Source: an uncultured Pelagibacteraceae bacterium (GTDB taxonomy: Bacteria > Pseudomonadota > Alphaproteobacteria > Pelagibacterales > Pelagibacteraceae). Taken from it: a DNA stretch of 64,000 nt. The number at the start of each line of letters is the position of its first letter. Within the stretch, counting starts at the first letter, position 1. The stretch is taken from assembly GCA_902557155.1 (NCBI GenBank), contig CACDYR010000001.1, forward strand, positions 1 to 64,000. Reading direction: 5' to 3'. The notes under the pieces are model-generated. The model ran no database searches. It was not told where the DNA came from and was given only the letters and a program-made list of their open reading frames with translations. The translations under genes and the position numbers were made by a program. Below, in pieces: positions 1 to 8,667 of the stretch.

Positions 1-668
1 AAAAAATTTTGGATGTTGTAGAAAAAATTTTAGGTAAAGAAATAATGTCTAACCCTGTTCAAAATACTAGAATTAAACAACCTGAAAAAAAATTACCTGA
101 GGGATCAATTCATGATGGTTTAAGCGGCAGAACCCCATGGCATCAAGATGCTGCTGTTTTAAATTCAAGAGGACAAAAATTAACTGACATGGTTACTGTA
201 TGGATCCCTTTTACTAAAACAACTAAGAAAAATGGATGTATGATTACAGTAAAAAAGATAAATAAAATGGGATTATTAAATCATGTATCAGGATACAGAG
301 GGCAAGTAGAATTAAAAAATAGTAAATTACTTGATGACATGGAGCATATTTATTTAGAAGCAAATGTTGGAGATGTAATATTATTGCATAAACATTCTAT
401 ACATTGCTCTTTACCAAACAGATCAAATGATTTTAGGATAAGTGCTGATCTTAGATATAATGTTGCTGGACAACCATCAGGTAGAGAACCACTTCCAAAT
501 TTTTATGTAAGAAGTAAAAATAAAAAAAATCTCAAAGTTCAAAACTTTAAACAATGGTTATCTCTATGGGAAAAGGCAAAAGAAAAATGTATACCAAGAA
601 AATATGCCTTTAAATATCCACTTCCAACGTATAAAAATAATAAAAGAGACTTATCTAATTTAGTTTAA
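1..668 (+). CDS. Phytanoyl-CoA dioxygenase (PhyH) family protein, 5' end cut off
   Basis: This is a non-haem Fe(II)/2-oxoglutarate oxygenase of the PhyH family, which hydroxylates small organic substrates; the substrate here is unknown. Counting from a TTG at base 9, the iron-binding H-x-D is H45-Q46-D47, the distal histidine is probably H132 (before SLPN), and R143 fits the 2-oxoglutarate-binding arginine. The frame stays open to base 1 and the family usually has about 60-100 more residues at the N-terminus, so the gene very likely starts outside the window and the TTG is not the true start. It ends 16 bases before a hydroxyacid dehydrogenase on the same strand, so the two may be co-transcribed. 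A second PhyH-family gene lies at 15279-16115. Confidence 0.8.
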   Translation, partial: KILDVVEKILGKEIMSNPVQNTRIKQPEKKLPEGSIHDGLSGRTPWHQDAAVLNSRGQKLTDMVTVWIPFTKTTKKNGCMITVKKINKMGLLNHVSGYRGQVELKNSKLLDDMEHIYLEANVGDVILLHKHSIHCSLPNRSNDFRISADLRYNVAGQPSGREPLPNFYVRSKNKKNLKVQNFKQWLSLWEKAKEKCIPRKYAFKYPLPTYKNNKRDLSNLV

Positions 669-684
669 TATTTATAAATAATTA

Positions 685-1608
685 ATGACTAAAATTTTAA
701 TTACTGAATTCATCAACCAAAATAGTTTAGAAAATTTAAATAAAAAATTTGATGTTAAATACGATGAAAAATTATGTGAAGATGAAAAAGAAATAATAAA
801 AATAATTAGAGACTATGATGGTCTAATTGTAAGAAATAAAACTCAAGTAAATTCAGATATTTTAAAAAATGCATTTAAATTAAAATTTATTGGAAGGTTA
901 GGTGTTGGTTTGGACAATATTGATACAGAATATTGTAAAAATAAAAACATTCATGTTCAGCCAGCTATAGGAATGAATGCAGACTCTGTTGCTGAATATG
1001 TTGTTTCTTCATCAATGTTTCTTATAAAAAAAATCCCAATGTTTCACAATGGAACTATTAAAGGTGAATGGCCAAGAACAACAATTAAGTCGACAGAAAT
1101 AAAACAAAAGAATTTAGGAATAATTGGATTTGGCACAATTGGAAAAAAAGTTGCTGAGTATTCTTTAAAAAACGGTTTAAAGATTTTGGCCTACGATCCT
1201 TATATTAAGGAATTAAATGATAAAGAAATTGATGCTAAATTATCAAGTTTAAATGAGATATATGAAAAATCAGACATCATTTCCATACACCTGCCTTTAA
1301 CAGATGAAACCAAAAATATGATAAATAAATCATCATTTTCTCAAATGAAAAATAAACCGATTATAATAAATACTTCTAGAGGAAGCATCATAAATGAAAG
1401 TGATTTAATTGAAGCTTACCATAAAAATATTATTTCTGGCTTTGCTCTAGACGTGTTTGAAAAAGAACCAATAGAGAGTGAATTTTATAACAAAATAAAA
1501 CCAGGAATGAATTGTATATTAACACCTCATATTTCTGGTGTAACAACAGAGTCAAACATCCGAGTAAGTGACTTTATAGTTAAAAAAATTACAGATTTTT
1601 TTAACTAA
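685..1608 (+). CDS. D-2-hydroxyacid dehydrogenase (SerA-like), NAD-dependent
   Basis: This 307-residue protein belongs to the D-isomer-specific 2-hydroxyacid dehydrogenase family, which interconverts 2-hydroxyacids and 2-oxoacids with NAD(P). The nucleotide-binding motif is G148-F-G-T-I-G153, and the catalytic triad is complete: R232 (in TSRGS), E261 and H282 (in TPH). It lacks the C-terminal regulatory (ACT) domain of long phosphoglycerate dehydrogenases, so serine biosynthesis is less likely than catabolism of a hydroxyacid such as glycerate or sulfolactate; the substrate cannot be read from sequence. It converges with the Gfo/Idh/MocA gene and overlaps it by 8 bases. A second family member lies at 7701-8666, on the other side of the TRAP transporter. 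Confidence 0.87.
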   Translation: MTKILITEFINQNSLENLNKKFDVKYDEKLCEDEKEIIKIIRDYDGLIVRNKTQVNSDILKNAFKLKFIGRLGVGLDNIDTEYCKNKNIHVQPAIGMNADSVAEYVVSSSMFLIKKIPMFHNGTIKGEWPRTTIKSTEIKQKNLGIIGFGTIGKKVAEYSLKNGLKILAYDPYIKELNDKEIDAKLSSLNEIYEKSDIISIHLPLTDETKNMINKSSFSQMKNKPIIINTSRGSIINESDLIEAYHKNIISGFALDVFEKEPIESEFYNKIKPGMNCILTPHISGVTTESNIRVSDFIVKKITDFFN

Positions 1609-2683
1609 TTATTTCTTCTAGATTTATTAATCGACCTTGTTTTATTGATTGTTCTGCAGCCTCTCCCACAGCAACAGCAATTAAACCATCTTCTAATGAA
1701 ATCTCTGGATCTGAATTATTTTCAATAGCTTTCAAAAAAGCTAAGTGTTCGTAGTAAGTAGATCCATGATGGTGGCCGGCCTCAAGAATTTTTTTATCTA
1801 CTTCAATATTTTCGATATGTGTTTTACCATCTCTCATTCCAATTCTTATATTTGATGAGGTTTTACCTGAGTCATCGGAGGGCACTGAAGTTTCAATTTT
1901 TCCTTTATTTCCTGTGGCTACAAGCTCTTCTTGCATGTCAGAATTTTCTGCAAACATACAAAGCTCAAGCAAACTTCTTGCTCCATTTTCAAAATTTACA
2001 ATTACATAGGCATTATCAATGATGTCTGGCTTTTTTCCATTATACACTTCATCTAAATGGTTAACGTCTTGACCACCACTTGCATAAACACTGAGTGGTT
2101 TACTTTGGATAATCAATCTCATTAAATCAAAGAAATGGCAGCATTTTTCAACAAGTGTACCACCGGTATTTTCTTCAAAACGATTCCAATCATTTACTTT
2201 TTTTAAAAAAGGAAATCTATGTTCCCTTATGGTTAAAGTTTTTAAATTACCAATTTTGTTATTATGAATTTCATTAATAAACTTTGAAACTGGCGGCATA
2301 TATCTATACTCCATCGCAGTCCAAAATACTGAAGGATAATCTTTTGTAAGTTTTTTTATTTCTAAACAATCTTTTGTATTAGTGCATAATGGTTTTTCTA
2401 CTAATATGTGTTTTTTAGTTTTGATTACATCTTTCAAGATTTCTATATGAGTAAAATTAGGAGATGAAATTAAGTATACATCAACAATATTTTTTTCAAT
2501 CATTTCTAAATGATTTTTAAAACAAAAAACTTTTGTTTTTAGAATTTCTTTACACTGATTTAATGAATCTTCATTAGGATCAGCAAGTGCAACTACTTCA
2601 GCATTATCAATTAATGATATATTTAAAATATGTTCTCGAGCCATTGTCCCCGCTCCAATAATTCCATATTTTATTTTTTTCAT
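1601..2683 (-). CDS. Gfo/Idh/MocA family oxidoreductase
   Basis: This 360-residue NAD(P)-dependent dehydrogenase acts on a sugar, polyol or related alcohol. The N-terminal Rossmann domain opens with G10-A-G-T-M-A15, and the family's catalytic lysine sits in E96-K97-P98. The C-terminal beta-sheet domain contains the TGGTLVEKCCHFFDL stretch typical of the family, whose histidine lies near the sugar. The specific substrate is not recognisable, and the protein is more distant from inositol dehydrogenase than the gene at 11227-12240. It is followed downstream (leftwards) by the convergent hydroxyacid dehydrogenase and preceded by the di-haem peroxidase on the same strand, 30 bases away, so it may be the second gene of that transcript. 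Confidence 0.87.
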   Translation of the reverse strand: MKKIKYGIIGAGTMAREHILNISLIDNAEVVALADPNEDSLNQCKEILKTKVFCFKNHLEMIEKNIVDVYLISSPNFTHIEILKDVIKTKKHILVEKPLCTNTKDCLEIKKLTKDYPSVFWTAMEYRYMPPVSKFINEIHNNKIGNLKTLTIREHRFPFLKKVNDWNRFEENTGGTLVEKCCHFFDLMRLIIQSKPLSVYASGGQDVNHLDEVYNGKKPDIIDNAYVIVNFENGARSLLELCMFAENSDMQEELVATGNKGKIETSVPSDDSGKTSSNIRIGMRDGKTHIENIEVDKKILEAGHHHGSTYYEHLAFLKAIENNSDPEISLEDGLIAVAVGEAAEQSIKQGRLINLEEIIS

Positions 2684-2713
2684 ATTCTGTTTGTATCAGT
2701 TTAATTTAAAAAC

Positions 2714-4063
2714 TTAATCAATACTTAGACCGCTTGGCACTTTATCTGGTTTACCTAGCGGTCTGTGATTTCCACTTCTGCCAGTTAAAGATTCGAGAAA
2801 AGAAACAAGTTCATCAATTTCTTTATCATTCAATTCTATAGGCTGTATGTCAATGCTTGATAGAATTCTGTCTTGTTCTCTTTTGTCTGAAAAAGTTACA
2901 AAATCAATTTTTTCTAACCAAGTTGCCTTAGGTAAATTTGCATATTCAGGTTTCCAATTCTTATTCATTTTTATTGGATTTAAATGATGCTTAATTATTG
3001 ATTTTAAAGTTGGATAAGCACCATTATGACCGTACGGAGCTGTTAAAGAAACGTTTCTTAATGCTGGCGTTTTAAATTTGTACATATCGTTTATATTGTC
3101 CGTTTCGACCATTCGTCCAACGTCACGTGCATAAGGATCAAAAGGCCTTGTCCTTCCAGGTCCAAATTGAGGAATTCCTATTGAATGAAATTTTTGATCT
3201 GACAACAAAGATCCTGAATGACAAGAACTACAGTTTGCTTTTCCATAAAATAAATTCATCCCATTTATTTGCTTTAAAGTTAAAGCTTTTTTATCTCCAT
3301 TTAAATATTCATCAAATGGAGAGTCAAAAGATGTCCACTCATGAATTTCAAATGCAGCAATTGAATTAACAATATGTGTAATGTTAATATCTAAAGGGCT
3401 GTTAACATCATCAAAAGCATTTTTAAACAACTCAACATATTCTGGAATTCCTCTAATCCTGTGTGTTATCACAGGCCAAACTCTATCAATTCTCATACTA
3501 TCTTTTCCAACTTTTGAGACTAAACCTATAATTTCATTTTCACCTGGATTTCCTGCCATCTCAAACTGTCTAGTCATCGGAAACAAAGCTTGAACTGCAA
3601 CTATATTATCAAGCCCTTTAGGAAGAGCTTCTTGAGCAGGTGTATTAAAACCGTTACCAAATATATTCGATTTAGTTACTCTTCCATCATGTAACAAAGT
3701 AGTAATGTCTTTAAATCCTAAATTCCATAAAGCTAATGCATTTCTTGGAATTCGTTTTTTTATTTTTTCATCGCCCTCACCTGCAGTTCTCTTTAATCCT
3801 ATACCTTGACCTCCTTCACCAATGCCTAACGAAAGTCCATCTGAACCTCCTAGATCATGACTATGGCAGGTTGCACAAGCAATGTTTCGATTTGCAGATA
3901 AAATTTTATCATGAAATAAAAGTCTTCCAATTTTAACTTTTTCTATATCAACTTCATGGAAATCTTCGCTCTTTAATGGTTTTGGTAAATCAGTTGCGTA
4001 AGTTTTATTTACTGAAATTAAAAATGGAATTATAAATATTATTATTTTTAAATGATTAAATAT
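2714..4063 (-). CDS. Di-haem cytochrome c peroxidase / MauG-like protein; start uncertain
   Basis: This is an exported di-haem c-type cytochrome of the bacterial cytochrome c peroxidase/MauG family, which reduces peroxide or oxidises a partner in the periplasm. Two haem-binding sites are visible: CATCH at bases 3863-3877 and CSSCH at 3218-3232. A signal peptide is clear (basic start, a hydrophobic IIIFIIPFLISV core, then a YA cleavage site before TDLPK), but it has no in-frame ATG, GTG or TTG. The frame stays open to base 4477, yet that extension is antisense to the Sel1-repeat gene and looks like a shadow. The given start is an ATA (4063-4061) and is only a placeholder. An ATG at 4092-4090 is one frame off and would read straight into the signal peptide if the A5 run at 4069-4065 had six As. 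A sequencing indel, a real frameshift mutation or a rare start are all possible. Confidence 0.8.
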   Translation of the reverse strand: MFNHLKIIIFIIPFLISVNKTYATDLPKPLKSEDFHEVDIEKVKIGRLLFHDKILSANRNIACATCHSHDLGGSDGLSLGIGEGGQGIGLKRTAGEGDEKIKKRIPRNALALWNLGFKDITTLLHDGRVTKSNIFGNGFNTPAQEALPKGLDNIVAVQALFPMTRQFEMAGNPGENEIIGLVSKVGKDSMRIDRVWPVITHRIRGIPEYVELFKNAFDDVNSPLDINITHIVNSIAAFEIHEWTSFDSPFDEYLNGDKKALTLKQINGMNLFYGKANCSSCHSGSLLSDQKFHSIGIPQFGPGRTRPFDPYARDVGRMVETDNINDMYKFKTPALRNVSLTAPYGHNGAYPTLKSIIKHHLNPIKMNKNWKPEYANLPKATWLEKIDFVTFSDKREQDRILSSIDIQPIELNDKEIDELVSFLESLTGRSGNHRPLGKPDKVPSGLSID

Positions 4064-4522
4064 CTTTTTATACTTTTGTTTCTTCCATCCATAGTTTTTG
4101 CAGAAATAGAAAATGCTCGAGATTTGATGGAAGAAGGAAAATTTAAAGAAGCTATGGAAGAACTTATGCCAGCAGCTAGATCTGGTAATGCTGATGCTGA
4201 AGAGCTTATTGGAATTATGTATGCTATGGGTCTTGGTGTTGAAAGAGATGATGTAAGAGCTTTTGAATGGTATCTCAGATCTTCTATGAAAGGTCATCCT
4301 GGCGCTCAATCTGGTGTTGGGTGGTATTACGAAATTGGTAGAGGACTTCCTGCTCCCGATCTTGTTAGAGCTTATATGTGGTACGGTTTGTCTGCTATTG
4401 GTGGAGATCCTGATGCTGCAATTTCTCAAGAAGAAGTTATTAAAAAAATGACTCCTGAACAAATTGAAAAAGCTCATATTCTCATAAAAGATTATAAATC
4501 TTGGATATATCCTTTTAGATAA
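4052..4522 (+). CDS. Sel1-repeat (TPR-like) exported protein
   Basis: This is a 156-residue protein with a clear signal peptide (MIKYLFILLFLPSIVFA, cut after residue 17), so it should act in the periplasm or at the envelope. Two Sel1-type helical repeats follow, recognisable by ADAEELIGIMYAMGLGV and by GAQSGVGWYYEIGRGL plus the RAYMWYGLSA pattern. Sel1 repeats act as protein-binding scaffolds; the partner is unknown. Its 5' end overlaps head-to-head with the likely 5' end of the divergent di-haem peroxidase, so the two genes share a start region and may be linked in function; that link is inference. It converges with the TRAP binding-protein gene across a 40-base spacer that holds a hairpin. 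Confidence 0.8.
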   Translation: MIKYLFILLFLPSIVFAEIENARDLMEEGKFKEAMEELMPAARSGNADAEELIGIMYAMGLGVERDDVRAFEWYLRSSMKGHPGAQSGVGWYYEIGRGLPAPDLVRAYMWYGLSAIGGDPDAAISQEEVIKKMTPEQIEKAHILIKDYKSWIYPFR

Positions 4523-4548
4523 TGAGGCGAACTAAAATCCGCCCCATT
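4521..4548. terminator. Hairpin between convergent genes
   Basis: AATGAGGCG and CGCCCCATT form a 9-base stem with one mismatch around a 10-base loop. It lies in the 40-base gap between the convergent Sel1-repeat and TRAP binding-protein genes, where a shared terminator is expected. Neither side has a run of Ts, so it may act weakly or mainly protect 3' ends. Confidence 0.5.
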
Positions 4549-4562
4549 AGATTAATTTGAAA

Positions 4563-5615
4563 TTACAAATCTTTTTTGTATGCGCTCGATGCTTTTTTCT
4601 CTGCTTTGGCTACTGCTTTAGTTAAAGCGTTGAAAATTTCTTTTCCACCTTTAACATTAGCTTTAAACCAATCATACACTGGGCTAGCTTCTTTTTTAAA
4701 ACTAGCTTTTTGATCAGGCGTAGGAACATACAAATCTCCTCCACCAGCTACAAAATCCTCATAAGCTTTGATTGATTTTCTTTTAGGCGAAGCAAAAGTT
4801 GCTTGCTGTAAAGCATAGAAACCATCAGTCACTACTTTTTTAAGATCTGGTGACATTGACTCATATTGTGCATTGTTCATCCACCATAATGCTCCCATAT
4901 ATGCATGACCGTCTAAAGTAACATATTTTAGACCTGCATCAGGAAACTTCATGTTCATAATGTCAGTAATTCCATTTTTAGAACCTTCAACTACACCAGT
5001 TTGAAATGATGTAAATAATTCAGGCCATGGAATAGGAGTTGGAGATGCACCTAATGCTCTTACAAGTTCCTGAGGTAAATCAGCTACAACTGTTCTGATT
5101 TTTAAACCTTTCATGTCAGACGGATTTGCAATTCTTCTTTTTGTGTTAGCAAAATTTCTCCATCCTCCAGTGTTTCCAATTGTCATCAATCTAATTGAGT
5201 CATTAGAATCTTTTAGAGCCATTTTTCTCATTGTTCTTACAAAATCACCTTGCATTACATCTTCAGCAATTCTGTCATCAGCCATTAGATAAGGTAAATC
5301 TAAAACTTGAACATATGGAAATACACCTGCAGCACCTCCAGAAGTAGAAATGTAAATATCTATGCTTCCATCAGATACACCTTGTAAACACTCAGCACCT
5401 TTTGAACAAAGCTGCGTACCTACAAATAGTTCTACAGCTATTTTTCCATTTGAAGCTGCTTCTACGTAGTTTTTAAATACTACAGCACCATCATAATCTT
5501 CATCTTGATCATTAGAGTTCATTGTCATTCTCAAGTTATAATCTGCAGCTGAAACAGATGCAGTAAAACTGATTAAGAATAATAATGAAAAAAATGATTT
5601 TATTAATTTACTCAT
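4563..5615 (-). CDS. dctP: TRAP transporter substrate-binding protein, DctP family
   Basis: This 350-residue periplasmic protein binds a small carboxylate or related anion and delivers it to the DctQM membrane complex. The signal peptide is residues 1-23 (cut after SVSA), and family signatures such as PSDMKGLKIRT and PTPIPWPELFTSFQTGVVEG are present; the arginine in KIRT typically contacts the substrate carboxylate. It lies downstream of dctQ and dctM in the same direction, 88 bases after dctM. The gap ends in a strong ribosome site, GAGAGGGAAATAA, which probably raises its level above that of the permeases. The substrate is not readable from sequence; two hydroxyacid dehydrogenases nearby suggest a 2-hydroxyacid or 2-oxoacid, which is inference only. 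Confidence 0.92.
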   Translation of the reverse strand: MSKLIKSFFSLLFLISFTASVSAADYNLRMTMNSNDQDEDYDGAVVFKNYVEAASNGKIAVELFVGTQLCSKGAECLQGVSDGSIDIYISTSGGAAGVFPYVQVLDLPYLMADDRIAEDVMQGDFVRTMRKMALKDSNDSIRLMTIGNTGGWRNFANTKRRIANPSDMKGLKIRTVVADLPQELVRALGASPTPIPWPELFTSFQTGVVEGSKNGITDIMNMKFPDAGLKYVTLDGHAYMGALWWMNNAQYESMSPDLKKVVTDGFYALQQATFASPKRKSIKAYEDFVAGGGDLYVPTPDQKASFKKEASPVYDWFKANVKGGKEIFNALTKAVAKAEKKASSAYKKDL

Positions 5616-5623
5616 AATTATTT

Positions 5624-5638
5624 CCCTCTCTTTAAATA
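5624..5638 (-). promoter_or_regulatory. Strong ribosome-binding site before dctP
   Basis: Read on the minus strand, the bases just before the dctP start are GAGAGGGAAATAA followed by TT and ATG. The purine-rich GAGAGGG core is an unusually good match to the ribosome for this genome. The same 13 bases precede the ABC binding-protein gene at 12361-12373, so both abundant binding proteins share one translation-initiation sequence. Confidence 0.65.
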
Positions 5639-5703
5639 TTTATGTATATAAACTATACTTAAATTGATTTAGAGAGTCTATCGAGTAGTAAAAAAAAATA
5701 TAT

Positions 5704-6993
5704 TTATTTTGCGAAACCAGTAAGCAAAGGAATAGTCATCGAGATTGATGGAAAATAGGTTATTAAGAAGATAACTATAGCTTCTACTGCTAAGAATGGC
5801 AATATAGCTTTTGCTATTGTTTCAACTCTTTCCCCAGATACAGAAGATGCAACAAATAATACAAGGCCCATTGGTGGAGTTGCTAAACCAACGGTTAAAT
5901 TAACGGACATTATAATTGCAAAGTGCACAGGATGAACACCTAATTCAACAAATACTGGTCCAAGAATTGGTCCCAAGATAATTATCGCTGGACCTGCATC
6001 TAAAAACATTCCAACAACAAATAATAAAATATTTATAAGAAATAACAAAACATATGGATTATCGGTTAATCCCAAAACAAATGCAGCAAGATGCTCTGGA
6101 GCATGTGATAAACTTACAACTGTTTTAAAAGCCATTGCAGCACCAACTAAAAGAAGAACTACTGAAGATACCATTGCTGCTTTTGTCATAACCTTAGGAA
6201 CATCTTTCCATTTTAATGATTTCAACACAAATAGACCGATGAACATTGCATAAGCAGCAGCTACAGCTGATGCTTCAGTTGGTGTAAAAATTCCTCCAAG
6301 TATTCCACCTAAAATTATTACAGGTGTCATTAAAGGGAAAAAAGCTTTAAGAGATGCTTTGCCTCTTTGGCTCCAAGTGGTTTTTTCAGTTACAGCAGGA
6401 AAATTATATCTCTTGGCCATAAATTTTATTGTGACCATCAAACTAACTCCAACTAAAATACCAGGTACAATTCCTGCTAAAAATAATGCAGCAACACTCT
6501 CACCCATCACATACGCATAAATAATCATTATCCCTGAGGGTGGAATTATAGGTCCAATTACAGAACTAGCTGCAGTAATAGCTGCTGCAAATTTTTTTGT
6601 GTATCCTTGTTTTTCCATTGCAGGAATAAGCATTGATCCAATTGCTGATGTATCAGCTACAGCTGAACCAGATAAACCTGCAAACAACATTGAAGTCAGT
6701 ACATTGACATGAGCCAATCCACCTTTTAAGTGGCCCATCATCGCCTGACTAAATTCAACTAGTCTATGAGTTATTCCTCCTCTGTTCATTAACTCTCCTG
6801 CTAACATAAAAAATGGTATTGCCATCAAAGGGAAGCTATCTATTCCATTATAAATATTTCTATAAAGCATAGCTCCATCTCTAGCTTGATCATTTAGCCA
6901 AAGCAAAATTCCTGGTGCTGCTAACAATCCAAAAAATACAGGTAAACCAATTAACAAAAATAATAAAAATAAAGGAAGAAACCAAACTAACAT
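5704..6993 (-). CDS. dctM: TRAP transporter large permease, DctM family
   Basis: This 429-residue integral membrane protein is the sodium-coupled transport subunit of a tripartite TRAP importer. It has about 12 hydrophobic segments, and shows the DctM signatures PFFMLAGELMNRGGI, VIGPIIPPSGIMIIYAY and SVNLTVGLATPPMGLVLFV. The full family length is present. The start ATG overlaps the last base of dctQ, a spacing that favours translational coupling. Together with dctQ upstream and dctP downstream it makes a complete importer. Confidence 0.95.
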   Translation of the reverse strand: MLVWFLPLFLLFLLIGLPVFFGLLAAPGILLWLNDQARDGAMLYRNIYNGIDSFPLMAIPFFMLAGELMNRGGITHRLVEFSQAMMGHLKGGLAHVNVLTSMLFAGLSGSAVADTSAIGSMLIPAMEKQGYTKKFAAAITAASSVIGPIIPPSGIMIIYAYVMGESVAALFLAGIVPGILVGVSLMVTIKFMAKRYNFPAVTEKTTWSQRGKASLKAFFPLMTPVIILGGILGGIFTPTEASAVAAAYAMFIGLFVLKSLKWKDVPKVMTKAAMVSSVVLLLVGAAMAFKTVVSLSHAPEHLAAFVLGLTDNPYVLLFLINILLFVVGMFLDAGPAIIILGPILGPVFVELGVHPVHFAIIMSVNLTVGLATPPMGLVLFVASSVSGERVETIAKAILPFLAVEAIVIFLITYFPSISMTIPLLTGFAK

Positions 6994-7589
6994 TATTGCG
7001 TCTCCAACTTTTGTTTATCGTAATCTTCAGGCAAGTCTAACTTTGTAAAATTAGTCAGAATGTTTCTTAAAATTAACTCTATATTCACAGAAATTAAAAA
7101 AATAATTCCCACAGGTAATGACATATACATCCAAGCTAATTTTATTGGTTCTGCTTTCCCGCCAATTAAATGAAAAGGTATCTTTATGGATGAAGAATTA
7201 AATATCCATCCAGCATTAATATGTTTAAATCCTAATTCCAAACCTATTGCTAAGACAAAAAGAGAAACGATTAATAAAAATAAAGTTAATAATGTGGAGA
7301 TAAGTTTTGGTAAAAATCTCTCTAATAAATCAATAGAAACAAATCCACCCCATCTATACGCAGATGGTGCAATCAATCCTGTCATCCATAACATCAAAAA
7401 TCTAGCAACCTCATCGGGCCATGGCAGTGCATTATTTAATACATATCTAAAAAATACTTGCACCAAGATGACAATCACCATCAAAAGTATTGCTATCCAT
7501 GCAAACTGTCTTCCAATTCTTAAAAAAAAAGTATTTATTTTCTCAAGGGTCTTAAAAAAAGATAGGAGAATGTTAATTGTCAAATTCAC
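6993..7589 (-). CDS. dctQ: TRAP transporter small permease, DctQ family
   Basis: This 198-residue membrane protein has four hydrophobic segments, as expected of the small TRAP subunit. Family-typical stretches include VFFRYVLNNALPWPDEVARFLMLW and the following AYRWGGFVSID. The likely start is GTG at 7589, because there is no ATG in frame before the first membrane segment. It is the first gene of the dctQMP operon; the order Q-M-P, with the binding protein last, differs from the commoner P-Q-M. Its promoter should lie in the 111-base gap to the divergent dehydrogenase gene, where I see no clear -35/-10 pair. Confidence 0.9.
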   Translation of the reverse strand: MNLTINILLSFFKTLEKINTFFLRIGRQFAWIAILLMVIVILVQVFFRYVLNNALPWPDEVARFLMLWMTGLIAPSAYRWGGFVSIDLLERFLPKLISTLLTLFLLIVSLFVLAIGLELGFKHINAGWIFNSSSIKIPFHLIGGKAEPIKLAWMYMSLPVGIIFLISVNIELILRNILTNFTKLDLPEDYDKQKLETQ

Positions 7590-7700
7590 AGCTAAATTTA
7601 TTTTAAATATTTAATAAATACAACTTTAATCAAAAAACTAATTTACTTTATAGAATAATTCTCGTATTAAAAATGCTCTCTAAAAAATTGATATATAATT

Positions 7701-8666
7701 ATGAGTAATAAAAAAAAGATATTAATTATTCAAAAAGTCCATGAAAAAGGTATGGAATTAATAAATAACCATCCTAATTTTGATGTTGAAGTAACTGATG
7801 ACACTTCAATAGAAAATTTAAAATCAAAATTAAAAGATTGCGATGGTGCATCAATAAGAATTGCAAAACTTCCTGGTGAAACCTTTGAAGAAGCAAAAAA
7901 TTTAAAAATTATTTCAAGACATGGTGTAGGTTACGACAATATCGATTTAAAAAAAGCTAAAGAAAAAGATATTAAAATAGCAATAACAGCTAATGCTAAT
8001 GCTGTTACAGTTGCAGAACATGTAATGTTCGTTTTGTTAAATATTGCAAAAAGAAAAGACTTATTTGACAAAACAGTAAGAGATGGAAATTTTAAAGACA
8101 GAAATAAATTACCAAAAACAATAGAAGTTTGGAAAAAAAATTTTTTGATAATGGGTTTTGGAAGAATAGGAAAAGCCTTAATTAAAAGATGTCTGGGCTT
8201 TGAAATGGATGTATTCGTTTATGATCCATTTGTAGACAAAGATAAAATTGAAGAATTAGGGGGAAAAAAAGTAGAAGATCTAGCCGAAGCAGTAAAAACT
8301 ATGGATGTTATTTCGCTCCATATGCCTTTGACAGATAAAACCGAAAATTTAATTAATTATGATTTATTAAAAACAATGAAAAAAACTTGCATTATTATTA
8401 ATGCAGCAAGAGGTGGAATTATTCATGAAGAAGATCTTGATAAAGCACTCAATGAAAATTTAATTTTTGGAGCTGGAATTGATGTTTTTAAAAAAGAACC
8501 ACCTGATGATAATAATCCACTTCTCAAAAATGAAAAAGTTTATTTAAGTCCACATACTGCAGCTTTTACCGATGAATGTATGACAAGAATGGGTAAAGAG
8601 ACAATTCAAAATATTATTGATTTTTTTGAGGAAAAGTTAGAAAAATCTAAAATTGTAAAACTTTAA
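7701..8666 (+). CDS. D-2-hydroxyacid dehydrogenase (phosphoglycerate/hydroxypyruvate type)
   Basis: This 321-residue NAD-dependent dehydrogenase is of the same family as the gene at 685-1608. The dinucleotide motif is G152-F-G-R-I-G157 and the catalytic residues are R237 (in AARGG), E266 and H285 (in SPH). It has no ACT domain, which makes a catabolic or salvage role (glyoxylate, hydroxypyruvate or another 2-oxoacid) more likely than feedback-controlled serine synthesis. It is divergent from the TRAP operon and its stop is one base before the start of the small cysteine-containing protein, so those two are probably co-transcribed. The substrate is unproven. Confidence 0.88.
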   Translation: MSNKKKILIIQKVHEKGMELINNHPNFDVEVTDDTSIENLKSKLKDCDGASIRIAKLPGETFEEAKNLKIISRHGVGYDNIDLKKAKEKDIKIAITANANAVTVAEHVMFVLLNIAKRKDLFDKTVRDGNFKDRNKLPKTIEVWKKNFLIMGFGRIGKALIKRCLGFEMDVFVYDPFVDKDKIEELGGKKVEDLAEAVKTMDVISLHMPLTDKTENLINYDLLKTMKKTCIIINAARGGIIHEEDLDKALNENLIFGAGIDVFKKEPPDDNNPLLKNEKVYLSPHTAAFTDECMTRMGKETIQNIIDFFEEKLEKSKIVKL

Positions 8667-8667
8667 T

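Noticed and set aside
4064-4477. N-terminal extension of the di-haem peroxidase frame
   Set aside because: It is antisense to the well-formed Sel1-repeat gene and rich in Ser, Phe and His in the way shadow frames are; a signal peptide lies inside the chain instead of at its start.
7186-7614. 142-residue frame antisense to dctQ
   Set aside because: dctQ is supported by family motifs and gene order; this frame has none.
7694-7699. TATAAT box before the dehydrogenase gene at 7701
   Set aside because: It ends one base before the start codon, so transcription would begin inside the gene.
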